Assembly (NCBI GenBank): GCA_002305435.1 | Contig: DBQZ01000058.1 | Coordinates: 1,638-8,259, forward strand | Direction: 5' to 3' | DNA from: Clostridiales bacterium UBA1381 | GTDB taxonomy: Bacteria; Bacillota; Clostridia; UBA1381 | DNA length: 6,622 nt | In this document: positions 1-6,622 of the stretch, in pieces | Layout: each line of letters begins with the position of its first letter | How positions within the stretch are numbered: the stretch's first letter is position 1 | Position numbers and translations under genes: made by a program | The notes under the pieces: model-generated | Seen by the model: the letters and a program-made list of their open reading frames with translations, nothing else | Database searches by the model: none | Told to the model about the DNA's origin: nothing

Positions 1-2516
1 ACTATCGGCCAGCCGGTTTCGGGATCATTGACATCCTCCATGGAAATACGTCCCATGATACGGTCTGAAAGCGGCTCGATAACCTCTTTGCCGTCTGTTA
101 TCTGCGTAACCCATTCGCCCTCGGTCGTACCGCAGTCGTCCTCACGGACGATAACATCCTGCGAAACGTCTACGAGACGGCGGGTAAGGTAACCGGAGTC
201 AGCCGTTCTGAGCGCTGTATCGGTAAGACCTTTACGTGCGCCGTGGGAGGAGATGAAGTACTCCAGAACGTTTAAGCCTTCACGGAAGTTAGCACGGATC
301 GGCACCTCGACCGTACGGCCGGAGGTATCCGCCATAAGTCCACGCATGGCTGCCAGCTGTCTTATCTGGTTTGTGCTTCCTCGAGCACCGGAATCGGCCA
401 TCATGAATATCGGGTTAAACTTGCCGAGGTTTGCCATCATTGCCTCGGTAACCTTTTCTGAGGCTGCGCCCCAGATTTTTATAACCTGCTGGTATCTTTC
501 CTCGTCTGTGAGGTAACCACGGCGGAAGCGGCGCATGACCTTATCGACTTCCTGCTCTGCTTCTGCAAGTATCTTCTTCTTGGCTGCCGGAACCTCGATA
601 TCCGATACGGATACGGTTATAGCGCCCTGGGTGGAGTACTTGTAGCCGGTCGCCTTTATCTTGTCGAGAACTTCAGCTGTTGCGGTGATACCGTTTTCAC
701 GGATGCAGCGGTCGATTATATCGCCGAGGTTCTTTTTGCCGACGATGAAGTTTACTTCCAAATCGAACATCTGCTCAGGATCCTCACGATTTACATAGCC
801 GAGGTTCTGGGGGATATTTTCGTTAAATATCAGTCTGCCGACGGTGGTGTCTATTAGCTTTGAGAGAACCTGTCCGTCGTCGGTTGTGCGTTCCATGCGC
901 ACCTTAATCGGCGAATGAAGCCCTACGGCCTTGTTGTCGTATGCCAAAAGCGCCTCATCCTTATCGGCGAAGATTTTGCCCACGCCGATCTCATCTGTCT
1001 TTTCGAGCGTCAGGTAGTACGACCCCAGGATCATGTCCTGTGTAGGTACGGTTACGGGATGACCGTCCTGCGGCTTTAAGAGGTTGTTTGCAGAAAGCAT
1101 CAGGAATCGTGCCTCTGCCTGAGCCTCAGGCGACAGCGGAACGTGTACCGCCATCTGGTCGCCGTCGAAGTCAGCGTTGTAAGCCGTACATACGAGGGGG
1201 TGGAGCTTGAGCGCACGTCCGTCAACAAGTACCGGCTCGAATGCCTGGATACCGAGTCTGTGAAGCGTAGGCGCACGGTTTAGAAGCACCGGATGCTCCT
1301 TTATAACGTCCTCCAAAACGTCCCATACCTCAGGCTTTGCACGCTCAACCATGCGTTTTGCCGATTTTATGTTATGTGCCAGCCCTCTTGATACAAGCTC
1401 CTTCATAACAAAGGGCTTGAACAGCTCAATTGCCATTTCTTTCGGAAGACCGCACTGGTAGATTTTAAGCTCAGGGCCGACAACGATAACCGAACGTCCC
1501 GAATAGTCAACACGTTTTCCGAGGAGGTTCTGACGGAAACGTCCCTGCTTACCCTTTAAGAGGTCAGAAAGCGACTTCAAAGCACGGTTGCCGGGGCCTG
1601 TAACTGTACGTCCACGGCGTCCGTTGTTTATCAGGGCGTCAACGGCCTCCTGCAACATTCTCTTTTCGTTTCTTATGATTATATCCGGGGCGCCCAAATC
1701 GAGCAGCCTCTTAAGACGGTTGTTTCTGTTTATAACACGGCGGTAGAGATCGTTTAAGTCGCTCGTTGCAAACCGGCCGCCGTCGAGCTGTACCATCGGG
1801 CGCAGGTCGGGCGGGATAACGGGGATGACGGTCAGTACCATCCATTCCGGACGGTTGCCCGAAAGGCGGAACGCCTCCACGATTTCAAGCCGCTTTATTA
1901 TCCTTGCCTTCTTCTGCCCCTGAGCACCTTCAAGCTCCTCATGAAGCTCTGTTGAGAGCTGCTCTAAGTCAATCTTTTCAAGAAGCTCCCGTATCGCCTC
2001 AGCGCCCATGCCTGCCTTGAACTTGTCGCCGTACTTCTCGAGGTTTTCACGGTATTCGCCCTCTGTTAAGATCTGGTTTTGCAGAAGCGAAGTCGAGCCG
2101 GGGTCGGTCACGATGTAGGCTGCAAAATACAAAACCTTTTCAAGGTGACGGGGGGAGAGGTCGAGTATCAGTCCCATAGAGGAGGGAACGCCCTTGAAAT
2201 ACCAGATATGGGAAACCGGCGTTGCAAGCTCGATATGCCCCATTCTTTCACGGCGAACCTTTGCACGGGTAACCTCAACGCCGCAGCGGTCGCAGATAAC
2301 GCCCTTGTAGCGTATCTTTTTATATTTTCCGCAGTGGCACTCCCAGTCCTTTGTGGGGCCGAAAATGCGTTCGCAGTAGAGGCCGTCACGTTCCGGCTTA
2401 AGCGTGCGGTAATTTATTGTTTCAGGCTTTTTCACTTCGCCGTGCGACCAGCCGAGGATAGTTTCCGGTGATGCAAGGCCGATCTTTATTGCGTTAAAGC
2501 TGTTAAATTCCAACAT
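1..2516 (-). CDS. rpoC: DNA-directed RNA polymerase subunit beta' (3' end beyond window)
   Basis: Encodes the beta-prime subunit, which holds the catalytic Mg2+ and the clamp. The start is ATG at 2514-2516, giving MLEFNSFNAIKIGLASPE, the usual Firmicute N-terminus; an in-frame TAA lies about 14 codons upstream with no better start between. 838 codons are visible of a family length near 1200. Seen in order: zinc-binding domain Cys60, Cys62, Cys75, Cys78; rudder and switch-2 region with GKQGRFRQNLLGKRVDYSGR (Asp337); NRAPTLHRLGIQAFEP; the catalytic loop NADFDGDQ at 447-454 with Mg-binding Asp449, Asp451, Asp453; the F-loop; the bridge helix from about PIRANFREGLNV (739 on) through ARKGL to TRRL; and Cys795 in EDDCGT, the first ligand of the second zinc site. 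The trigger loop and the other three ligands lie outside the window. It follows rpoB by 128 bases on the same strand and is probably co-transcribed. Ser113 (PSSMGL) and Ala723 (QLAAMRG) replace residues that are usually Arg and Gly. Confidence 0.99.
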   Translation of the reverse strand, partial: MLEFNSFNAIKIGLASPETILGWSHGEVKKPETINYRTLKPERDGLYCERIFGPTKDWECHCGKYKKIRYKGVICDRCGVEVTRAKVRRERMGHIELATPVSHIWYFKGVPSSMGLILDLSPRHLEKVLYFAAYIVTDPGSTSLLQNQILTEGEYRENLEKYGDKFKAGMGAEAIRELLEKIDLEQLSTELHEELEGAQGQKKARIIKRLEIVEAFRLSGNRPEWMVLTVIPVIPPDLRPMVQLDGGRFATSDLNDLYRRVINRNNRLKRLLDLGAPDIIIRNEKRMLQEAVDALINNGRRGRTVTGPGNRALKSLSDLLKGKQGRFRQNLLGKRVDYSGRSVIVVGPELKIYQCGLPKEMAIELFKPFVMKELVSRGLAHNIKSAKRMVERAKPEVWDVLEDVIKEHPVLLNRAPTLHRLGIQAFEPVLVDGRALKLHPLVCTAYNADFDGDQMAVHVPLSPEAQAEARFLMLSANNLLKPQDGHPVTVPTQDMILGSYYLTLEKTDEIGVGKIFADKDEALLAYDNKAVGLHSPIKVRMERTTDDGQVLSKLIDTTVGRLIFNENIPQNLGYVNREDPEQMFDLEVNFIVGKKNLGDIIDRCIRENGITATAEVLDKIKATGYKYSTQGAITVSVSDIEVPAAKKKILAEAEQEVDKVMRRFRRGYLTDEERYQQVIKIWGAASEKVTEAMMANLGKFNPIFMMADSGARGSTNQIRQLAAMRGLMADTSGRTVEVPIRANFREGLNVLEYFISSHGARKGLTDTALRTADSGYLTRRLVDVSQDVIVREDDCGTTEGEWVTQITDGKEVIEPLSDRIMGRISMEDVNDPETGWPI

Positions 2517-2559
2517 TAAAAAGTTCCGTAGCCTTTCTGCCCGCAGAATTGTTTATCAT
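2503..2559 (-). CDS. Possible leader peptide overlapping rpoC start
   Basis: A short open frame of 18 residues, MINNSAGRKATELFNVGI, starts with ATG at 2557-2559 and stops with TAA at 2503-2505, so it runs 14 bases into rpoC in another frame. It is preceded by GGAG (2566-2569) with a 6-base spacer, a better ribosome site than the one in front of rpoC itself. A second in-frame ATG at 2569-2571 would add four residues. If translated, its ribosomes would terminate 11 bases past the rpoC ATG, an arrangement that permits translational coupling. I recognise no peptide family, and so short a frame can arise by chance; the support is the Shine-Dalgarno, the spacing and the overlap only. Confidence 0.3.
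   Translation of the reverse strand: MINNSAGRKATELFNVGI
2514..2527 (-). promoter_or_regulatory. Weak ribosome-binding site and start of rpoC
   Basis: Upstream of the rpoC ATG (2514-2516) the only Shine-Dalgarno-like bases at a proper distance are GGA (2525-2527), eight bases before the start. An AAAGG lies about 15 bases away, too far to act normally. This is weak for a highly expressed gene and is one reason to suspect help from translation of an upstream frame. The start itself is secure from protein similarity and the lack of an in-frame alternative. Confidence 0.5.
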
Positions 2560-2579
2560 TTTACGCTCCATCAGCGGGC
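2539..2579 (-). promoter_or_regulatory. Hairpin presenting leader-peptide start upstream of rpoC
   Basis: In the transcript, GCCCGC (2574-2579) can pair with GCGGGC (2539-2544); after an A-A type mismatch, two more pairs form (2571-2572 with 2546-2547). The loop of about 23 bases carries the GGAG and ATG of the possible leader peptide, and the 3' arm lies in codons 5-7 of that peptide, a short distance upstream of the rpoC ribosome site. The GCGGG of the 3' arm could alternatively pair with CCCGC in the hairpin after rpoB. The stem is short and the loop long, so stability is moderate at best. Confidence 0.35.
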
Positions 2580-2606
2580 GTAATGGCGCAAAATGTAAAT
2601 CGGGAA

Positions 2607-2635
2607 CCCCGGCCGGAAAAAGACTTCCGGCGGGG
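2607..2635 (-). promoter_or_regulatory. GC-rich hairpin just after rpoB stop
   Basis: In the transcript, CCCC plus GCCGGAA (2625-2635) pairs with TTCCGGC (2612-2618) and GGGG (2607-2610), giving an 11-base-pair stem with one bulged C (2611) and a 6-base loop (2619-2624). It begins nine bases after the rpoB stop codon. No run of T follows on the transcribed sense strand (the next bases are TTCCCGATTT), so it does not look like a complete intrinsic terminator. An RNA-processing site, an mRNA stabiliser or a partial attenuator between rpoB and rpoC would fit; which of these cannot be told from sequence alone. Confidence 0.6.
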
Positions 2636-2644
2636 CCTGTTATA

Positions 2645-5600
2645 TCAATCCTCGAAATCGTCGTCGCTGTCATCGTCAGCGGAAACGTCGCTTATATCGA
2701 ACACGAAATCATCGAAGCTGTCCTCCTCATCTCCTGAGGAAGCGCCAACCTCTCTTAACACCTGGTCGATCTCGAAATCCTCGTCGCTGAAATCTTCATC
2801 TGCCGGGATCATTCTGTCGCTGATATCGTCCTCGGTAAGACGCTGAGATTCTACGCCGTCACGATCCTCCATAGCGGAGCGTATCTCATCGCTCGGCTCT
2901 TGGGCGTCGTCCTTGTCCTCAAGGGAAGCGTCAATATCAATATCGTTCATTTCATCATCGAGGATGCGTATATCAAGAGCCAGTGAACGCAGCTCCTTGA
3001 CAAGTACCTTAAACGATTCGGGGATACCGGAGCGGGGGATATTTTCTCCCTTGACAATAGCCTCGTACGTTTCAACTCTGCCGACAATATCGTCCGACTT
3101 GACGGTCAGAATTTCCTGTAGGGTGTATGCAGCGCCGTAAGCCTCGAGCGCCCAAACCTCCATCTCTCCGAAACGCTGTCCGCCGAACTGCGCTTTACCG
3201 CCCAAAGGCTGCTGGGTGACAAGCGAGTACGGACCGGTTGAACGTGCGTGTATCTTATCGTCAACCAAATGGTCGAGCTTGAGGTAGTGCATCACGCCGA
3301 CCGTTACCTGGTTGTCGAATTTCTCACCCGAGCGGCCGTCATAGACGGTTGACTTAAAGCTGGGATCAAGACCGGCAAGCAGGAAAGCCTCCCGCAGGTT
3401 TTCGTCCTCAGCCCCGTCAAATACAGGGGTGGCAATTTTTATATATTTATCGGGACCCGCCTTGCGCTTTGCGTCAAGAACCGTGTCCTTAAACTGTATA
3501 ACGTAATCTATTATGGATTTTACCTTTTCCATGAGAGTTTCGTCGGATACGCTTACAGAAGAAAGCTCCTCCAAAACGGCCTCTGCATCATAGCGGAACA
3601 AATCCATCTCCTCTGCTGCCTTTGCCAAATTCTCACGGCAGGCAACAACATCATCCGAAGCGTCCTCGGGAAGCTCCGTGCGGCGGATCTTATCTGCGAT
3701 AAGCGCCGGAACGTGGCTTTCGATATCCTGCTCGGAAATGAGGCTAAGCGTCCTGTACGCATAGCCCAAGTGCATTTCAAGCACCTGACCGATGTTCATA
3801 CGTGAAGGTACGCCCAAGGGGTTTAACACGATCTGAAGCGGCGTGCCGTCGGGCAGGAAGGGCATATCCTCCGGCGGAAGCACACGGGATACGACACCCT
3901 TGTTTCCGTGACGGCCAGCCATCTTGTCGCCGACGGAGATTTTTCTCTTCTGTGCGATATAGCAGCGAACCACCTGGTTTACTCCGGGTGAGAGCTCGTC
4001 GCCCGAATCACGGTTGAACGTCTTAACGTCAACGATAATACCGCTTTCCCCGTGCGGCACACGCAAGGAGGTATCTCTTACCTCACGGGCCTTTTCGCCG
4101 AAAATTGCCCGCAGGAGCCGCTCTTCTGCTGTAAGCTCCGTTTCGCCTTTCGGCGTAACCTTGCCCACGAGAATATCGCCTGAGTGAACCTCTGCGCCTA
4201 TGCGGATTATACCTCTTTCGTTGAGGTCTTTAAGAGCGTCCTCAGCAACGTTCGGTATATCCCTTGTTATCTCTTCAGGGCCGAGCTTTGTATCACGGGA
4301 TTCGCACTCGTACTCCTCTATGTGGATAGAGGTGAACATATCATGCTTTACGAGATCCTCACTGATTAAGACAGCGTCCTCGTAGTTGTAGCCTTCCCAC
4401 GTCATGAAGCCGATCAGGATGTTCTTGCCGAGTGCAAGCTCGCCGTTGTCCATAGCGGGGCCGTCTGCGATAACATCGCCCTTGTTGACCCATTCGCCGA
4501 CTGAAACTATCGGCCGCTGGTTGATGCAGGTTGACTGGTTGGAGCGGGCGAACTTTATCAGCCTGTGCTGGTGGCGCTTGCCCGACTCGCCCTTTATGAT
4601 TATGGCCTCGGAGGATACACGTTCCACCATGCCGCTTTCCTTTGCAAGGACTGCGGAGCCTGAATCACGAGCTACCTTGTATTCCATGCCCGTACCGATT
4701 ATAGCCGAATCGGTCGTAAGAAGCGGTACCGCCTGACACTGCATGTTAGAACCCATGAGGGCGCGGTTTGCGTCGTCGTTTTCAAGGAAGGGGATACAAG
4801 CCGTAACGACAGAAACGAGCTGTCTCGGGGATACGTCCATGTAATCTATCCTGTCTGCGGAAACCTCAAGGATTTCGTCCTTGTAGCGGGCTGAAACCTT
4901 CTTGTCGAGGAACCGTCCCTCGTCGTCGAGGGGTTCGTTTGCCTGTGCAATGATGTAATCGTCCTCAACGTCTGCCGTCATGTATATTATATCGCTTGAT
5001 ACAATGCCGTTTTCCACCTTGCGGTACGGGGCTTCGATAAAGCCGTACTCGTTTATGCGGGCAAACGTAGCAAGCGAGGTTATAAGGCCGATGTTCGGGC
5101 CTTCAGGTGTTTCTATCGGACACATCCTGCCGTAGTGCGAGTAATGCACGTCACGCACCTCAAAGCCGGCTCTCTCACGGGAGAGGCCTCCGGGGCCGAG
5201 GGCGGATATACGCCGCTTATGACGAAGCTCTGCCAAGGGGTTCGGCTGGTCCATGAACTGCGACAGCTGCGAAGAACCGAAGAATTCGTTAATCGTAGCG
5301 ATTATCGGGCGGATGTTTATAAGCGTCTGAGGAGTTATAACCTCCTGATCCTGCACCGACATTCTCTCACGAACGACTCTTTCCATACGTGAAAGACCGA
5401 TACGGAACTGGTTTTGCAGAAGCTCGCCGACGCATCTTAAGCGTCTGTTTCCGAGATGGTCTATATCGTCAATCTTGCCGGTACCGTTGGCAAGGTTCAA
5501 AAGATAGTTTATCGAAGCGAAAATATCTTCTATAGTTATATGCTTGGGGCTCAAATCGTCCATGCGGTATTCTATTGTTTCGAGAATATCCTCAGGGGTA

Positions 5601-6622
5601 TCGTTATCCGCAAGAATATCCTCAAGCACTGCACGGCGAACCTTTTTATTCCTGAGCTTTTCGTCCTCTATTTCAAAATCGACGTACTCTCCAAGGGTTA
5701 CCATATCGTTTGAGAACACCTTGTACTTTCCGCCCTCGCCCTCGAGCCAAACCTCGTTTATGCCGGCAAGCTCTATCGCCTCTGCAATGTCTGCCGAAAC
5801 AGCGTCGCCTGCGGCTGCTATAACCTCGCCCGTACGGGGGTCAACAGCATCTGAGGCAAGGGTCTTGCCCTTTATGCGGGCGGCTATGGAGAGCTTTTTG
5901 TCAAATTTGTAGCGGCCGACCTTTGCCAAATCGTAGCGTTTGGGGTCGAAGAACATATTGTGGATAAGCGACTGTGCATTTTCGACGTTTAGCGGTTCGC
6001 CCGGACGCAGGCGGCGGTATATTTCAAGAAGCCCCTCGCTGCGGTCTGTCGTCGAATCCTTCTCAAAGGTCGCCATAAGCAGCTTATCCTCGCCGAACTT
6101 CTCCATTATCTGGGCGTTGGAATCAAGACCCAAAGCACGGATTAAAACCGTCACCGGCAGTTTTCTCGTCCTGTCTATACGCACGGAGAAAACGTCGTTT
6201 GAATCGGTTTCATATTCCAGCCATGCCCCACGGTAGGGGATGACGGTGGAGGTGTAGAGAGGCTTACCGGTCTTGTCTCGGTCGAAGCCGTAGTAGATGC
6301 CGGGCGAACGGGTCAGCTGGCTGACTATAACACGCTCGGCGCCGTTGATGATGAACGTTCCCTGCTCTGTCATGAGGGGGAATTCGCCCATGAAAATTTC
6401 CTGTTCTTTGATCTCGCCCGTTTCGGAATTGATGAGTCTTACCTTAACTCTTAAGGGAGCGGCGTATTTTGCGTCACGCTCCTTGCACTCCTCAACGGTG
6501 TACTTGGGGTTATAGTCAAGGCGGTAATCAAAAAACTCCAGCACCAGATGTCCGGAGTGGTCGGTTATCGGGGAAATATCGTGGAATACTTCCTTTAACC
6601 CCTCCTCCAAAAACCACTTGTA
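2645..6622 (-). CDS. rpoB: DNA-directed RNA polymerase subunit beta (5' end beyond window)
   Basis: Encodes the beta subunit, half of the catalytic cleft of the cytoplasmic transcription enzyme (alpha2-beta-beta'-omega plus sigma). 1325 codons are visible, ending in TGA at 2645-2647. The frame stays open to the right edge, where YKWFLEEGL matches the family about 35 residues in, so the TTG at 6608-6610 is not the true start. Visible landmarks in order: NGAERVIVSQL in the N-terminal lobe; the rifampicin region at residues 449-477 (5192-5278), with Gln, Asp, His and Ser present at the usual resistance sites, so a sensitive genotype is expected; ETPEGPNIGL; the acidic pair E748/D749 in YNYEDA; flap LLRAIFGEKA; K900 and K908 in GDKMAGRHGNKG; H1125 in HARSTG; and the C-terminal GGKAQFGGQRFGEMEVWALE block. 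Oddities: a 103-residue insertion (958-1060), an acidic tail of about 104 residues (1222-1325) and Cys629 in MQCQAVP. The full protein would be near 1360 residues, against 1193 in Bacillus subtilis. Identity is certain. Confidence 0.99.
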   Translation of the reverse strand, partial: YKWFLEEGLKEVFHDISPITDHSGHLVLEFFDYRLDYNPKYTVEECKERDAKYAAPLRVKVRLINSETGEIKEQEIFMGEFPLMTEQGTFIINGAERVIVSQLTRSPGIYYGFDRDKTGKPLYTSTVIPYRGAWLEYETDSNDVFSVRIDRTRKLPVTVLIRALGLDSNAQIMEKFGEDKLLMATFEKDSTTDRSEGLLEIYRRLRPGEPLNVENAQSLIHNMFFDPKRYDLAKVGRYKFDKKLSIAARIKGKTLASDAVDPRTGEVIAAAGDAVSADIAEAIELAGINEVWLEGEGGKYKVFSNDMVTLGEYVDFEIEDEKLRNKKVRRAVLEDILADNDTPEDILETIEYRMDDLSPKHITIEDIFASINYLLNLANGTGKIDDIDHLGNRRLRCVGELLQNQFRIGLSRMERVVRERMSVQDQEVITPQTLINIRPIIATINEFFGSSQLSQFMDQPNPLAELRHKRRISALGPGGLSRERAGFEVRDVHYSHYGRMCPIETPEGPNIGLITSLATFARINEYGFIEAPYRKVENGIVSSDIIYMTADVEDDYIIAQANEPLDDEGRFLDKKVSARYKDEILEVSADRIDYMDVSPRQLVSVVTACIPFLENDDANRALMGSNMQCQAVPLLTTDSAIIGTGMEYKVARDSGSAVLAKESGMVERVSSEAIIIKGESGKRHQHRLIKFARSNQSTCINQRPIVSVGEWVNKGDVIADGPAMDNGELALGKNILIGFMTWEGYNYEDAVLISEDLVKHDMFTSIHIEEYECESRDTKLGPEEITRDIPNVAEDALKDLNERGIIRIGAEVHSGDILVGKVTPKGETELTAEERLLRAIFGEKAREVRDTSLRVPHGESGIIVDVKTFNRDSGDELSPGVNQVVRCYIAQKRKISVGDKMAGRHGNKGVVSRVLPPEDMPFLPDGTPLQIVLNPLGVPSRMNIGQVLEMHLGYAYRTLSLISEQDIESHVPALIADKIRRTELPEDASDDVVACRENLAKAAEEMDLFRYDAEAVLEELSSVSVSDETLMEKVKSIIDYVIQFKDTVLDAKRKAGPDKYIKIATPVFDGAEDENLREAFLLAGLDPSFKSTVYDGRSGEKFDNQVTVGVMHYLKLDHLVDDKIHARSTGPYSLVTQQPLGGKAQFGGQRFGEMEVWALEAYGAAYTLQEILTVKSDDIVGRVETYEAIVKGENIPRSGIPESFKVLVKELRSLALDIRILDDEMNDIDIDASLEDKDDAQEPSDEIRSAMEDRDGVESQRLTEDDISDRMIPADEDFSDEDFEIDQVLREVGASSGDEEDSFDDFVFDISDVSADDDSDDDFED

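Noticed and set aside
1555..1640. RRGRTVTGPGNRALKSLS in RpoC differs from the E. coli and Bacillus rudder region
   Set aside because: The Ala version of this stretch is, as far as I recall, common in Clostridia, so it is not noteworthy.
2079..2471. A 130-codon plus-strand frame opposite rpoC
   Set aside because: It is fully antisense to conserved rpoC codons encoding the zinc finger and following region, has no recognisable domain, and is explained as a shadow of codon bias.
2607..2635. The hairpin after rpoB read as a rho-independent terminator
   Set aside because: No T-run follows the stem in the sense direction, and rpoC immediately downstream has no recognisable promoter of its own.
2503..2673. 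A 56-codon open frame on the minus strand bridging the rpoB 3' end, the whole gap and the rpoC 5' end, starting at ATG 2671-2673
   Set aside because: There is no Shine-Dalgarno before this ATG, the first part simply shadows the repetitive acidic codons of rpoB, and a run of this length without stops is not rare. Only the last 18 codons have a ribosome site.
2583..2846. Ser-rich plus-strand frame with runs of SSS opposite the rpoB tail
   Set aside because: The Ser repeats are the complement of GAC/GAT/GAG codons of the acidic RpoB tail.
3049..3085. A ttgaca on the plus strand resembling a -35 box
   Set aside because: No matching -10 at 16-18 bases, and it lies in the middle of rpoB coding sequence opposite conserved codons.
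5192..5278. Rifampicin-resistance substitutions in RpoB
   Set aside because: The Gln, Asp, His and Ser equivalent to E. coli 513, 516, 526 and 531 are all present; the other differences are ones commonly seen between species.
5544..5912. A 122-codon plus-strand frame opposite rpoB
   Set aside because: It is Ser-rich, lacks any known motif and lies opposite well-matched RpoB sequence; a shadow frame.

Overview
The window lies entirely within the rpoB-rpoC part of a bacterial RNA polymerase operon, read on the minus strand. Residue signatures point to a Gram-positive Clostridia-type organism. The beta subunit lacks the large insertion that E. coli beta carries between the flap and the GDKMAGRHGNKG motif. 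The beta-prime N-terminus and F-loop (LMADTSGRT, RTADSGYLTRRLVDVSQ) read like Clostridia. A member of the Oscillospiraceae/Ruminococcaceae is my best guess, but that is inference from remembered family sequences, not a search.

Layout, in transcription order (right to left): rpoB enters at the right edge without its start and ends at 2645. A 128-base intergenic gap follows (2517-2644). rpoC starts at 2516 and runs off the left edge, so its C-terminal third is missing. Together the two genes encode the catalytic core of RNA polymerase. No promoter or terminator is recognisable between them, so they are most likely co-transcribed.

No new multi-gene system is present; this is core housekeeping DNA. 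The parts worth a second look are lineage-specific. The gap holds a strong GC-rich hairpin, then a second hairpin whose loop displays a Shine-Dalgarno and ATG for a possible 18-residue leader peptide that overlaps the rpoC start. RpoB carries a roughly 100-residue helical insertion just before its IATPVFDGA motif and an unusually long acidic C-terminal tail. A few normally invariant residues are changed, notably an Arg to Cys change in the MQRQAVP motif of RpoB. All protein numbering for RpoB below counts visible residues from the codon at 6622; about 34 N-terminal residues lie outside the window.
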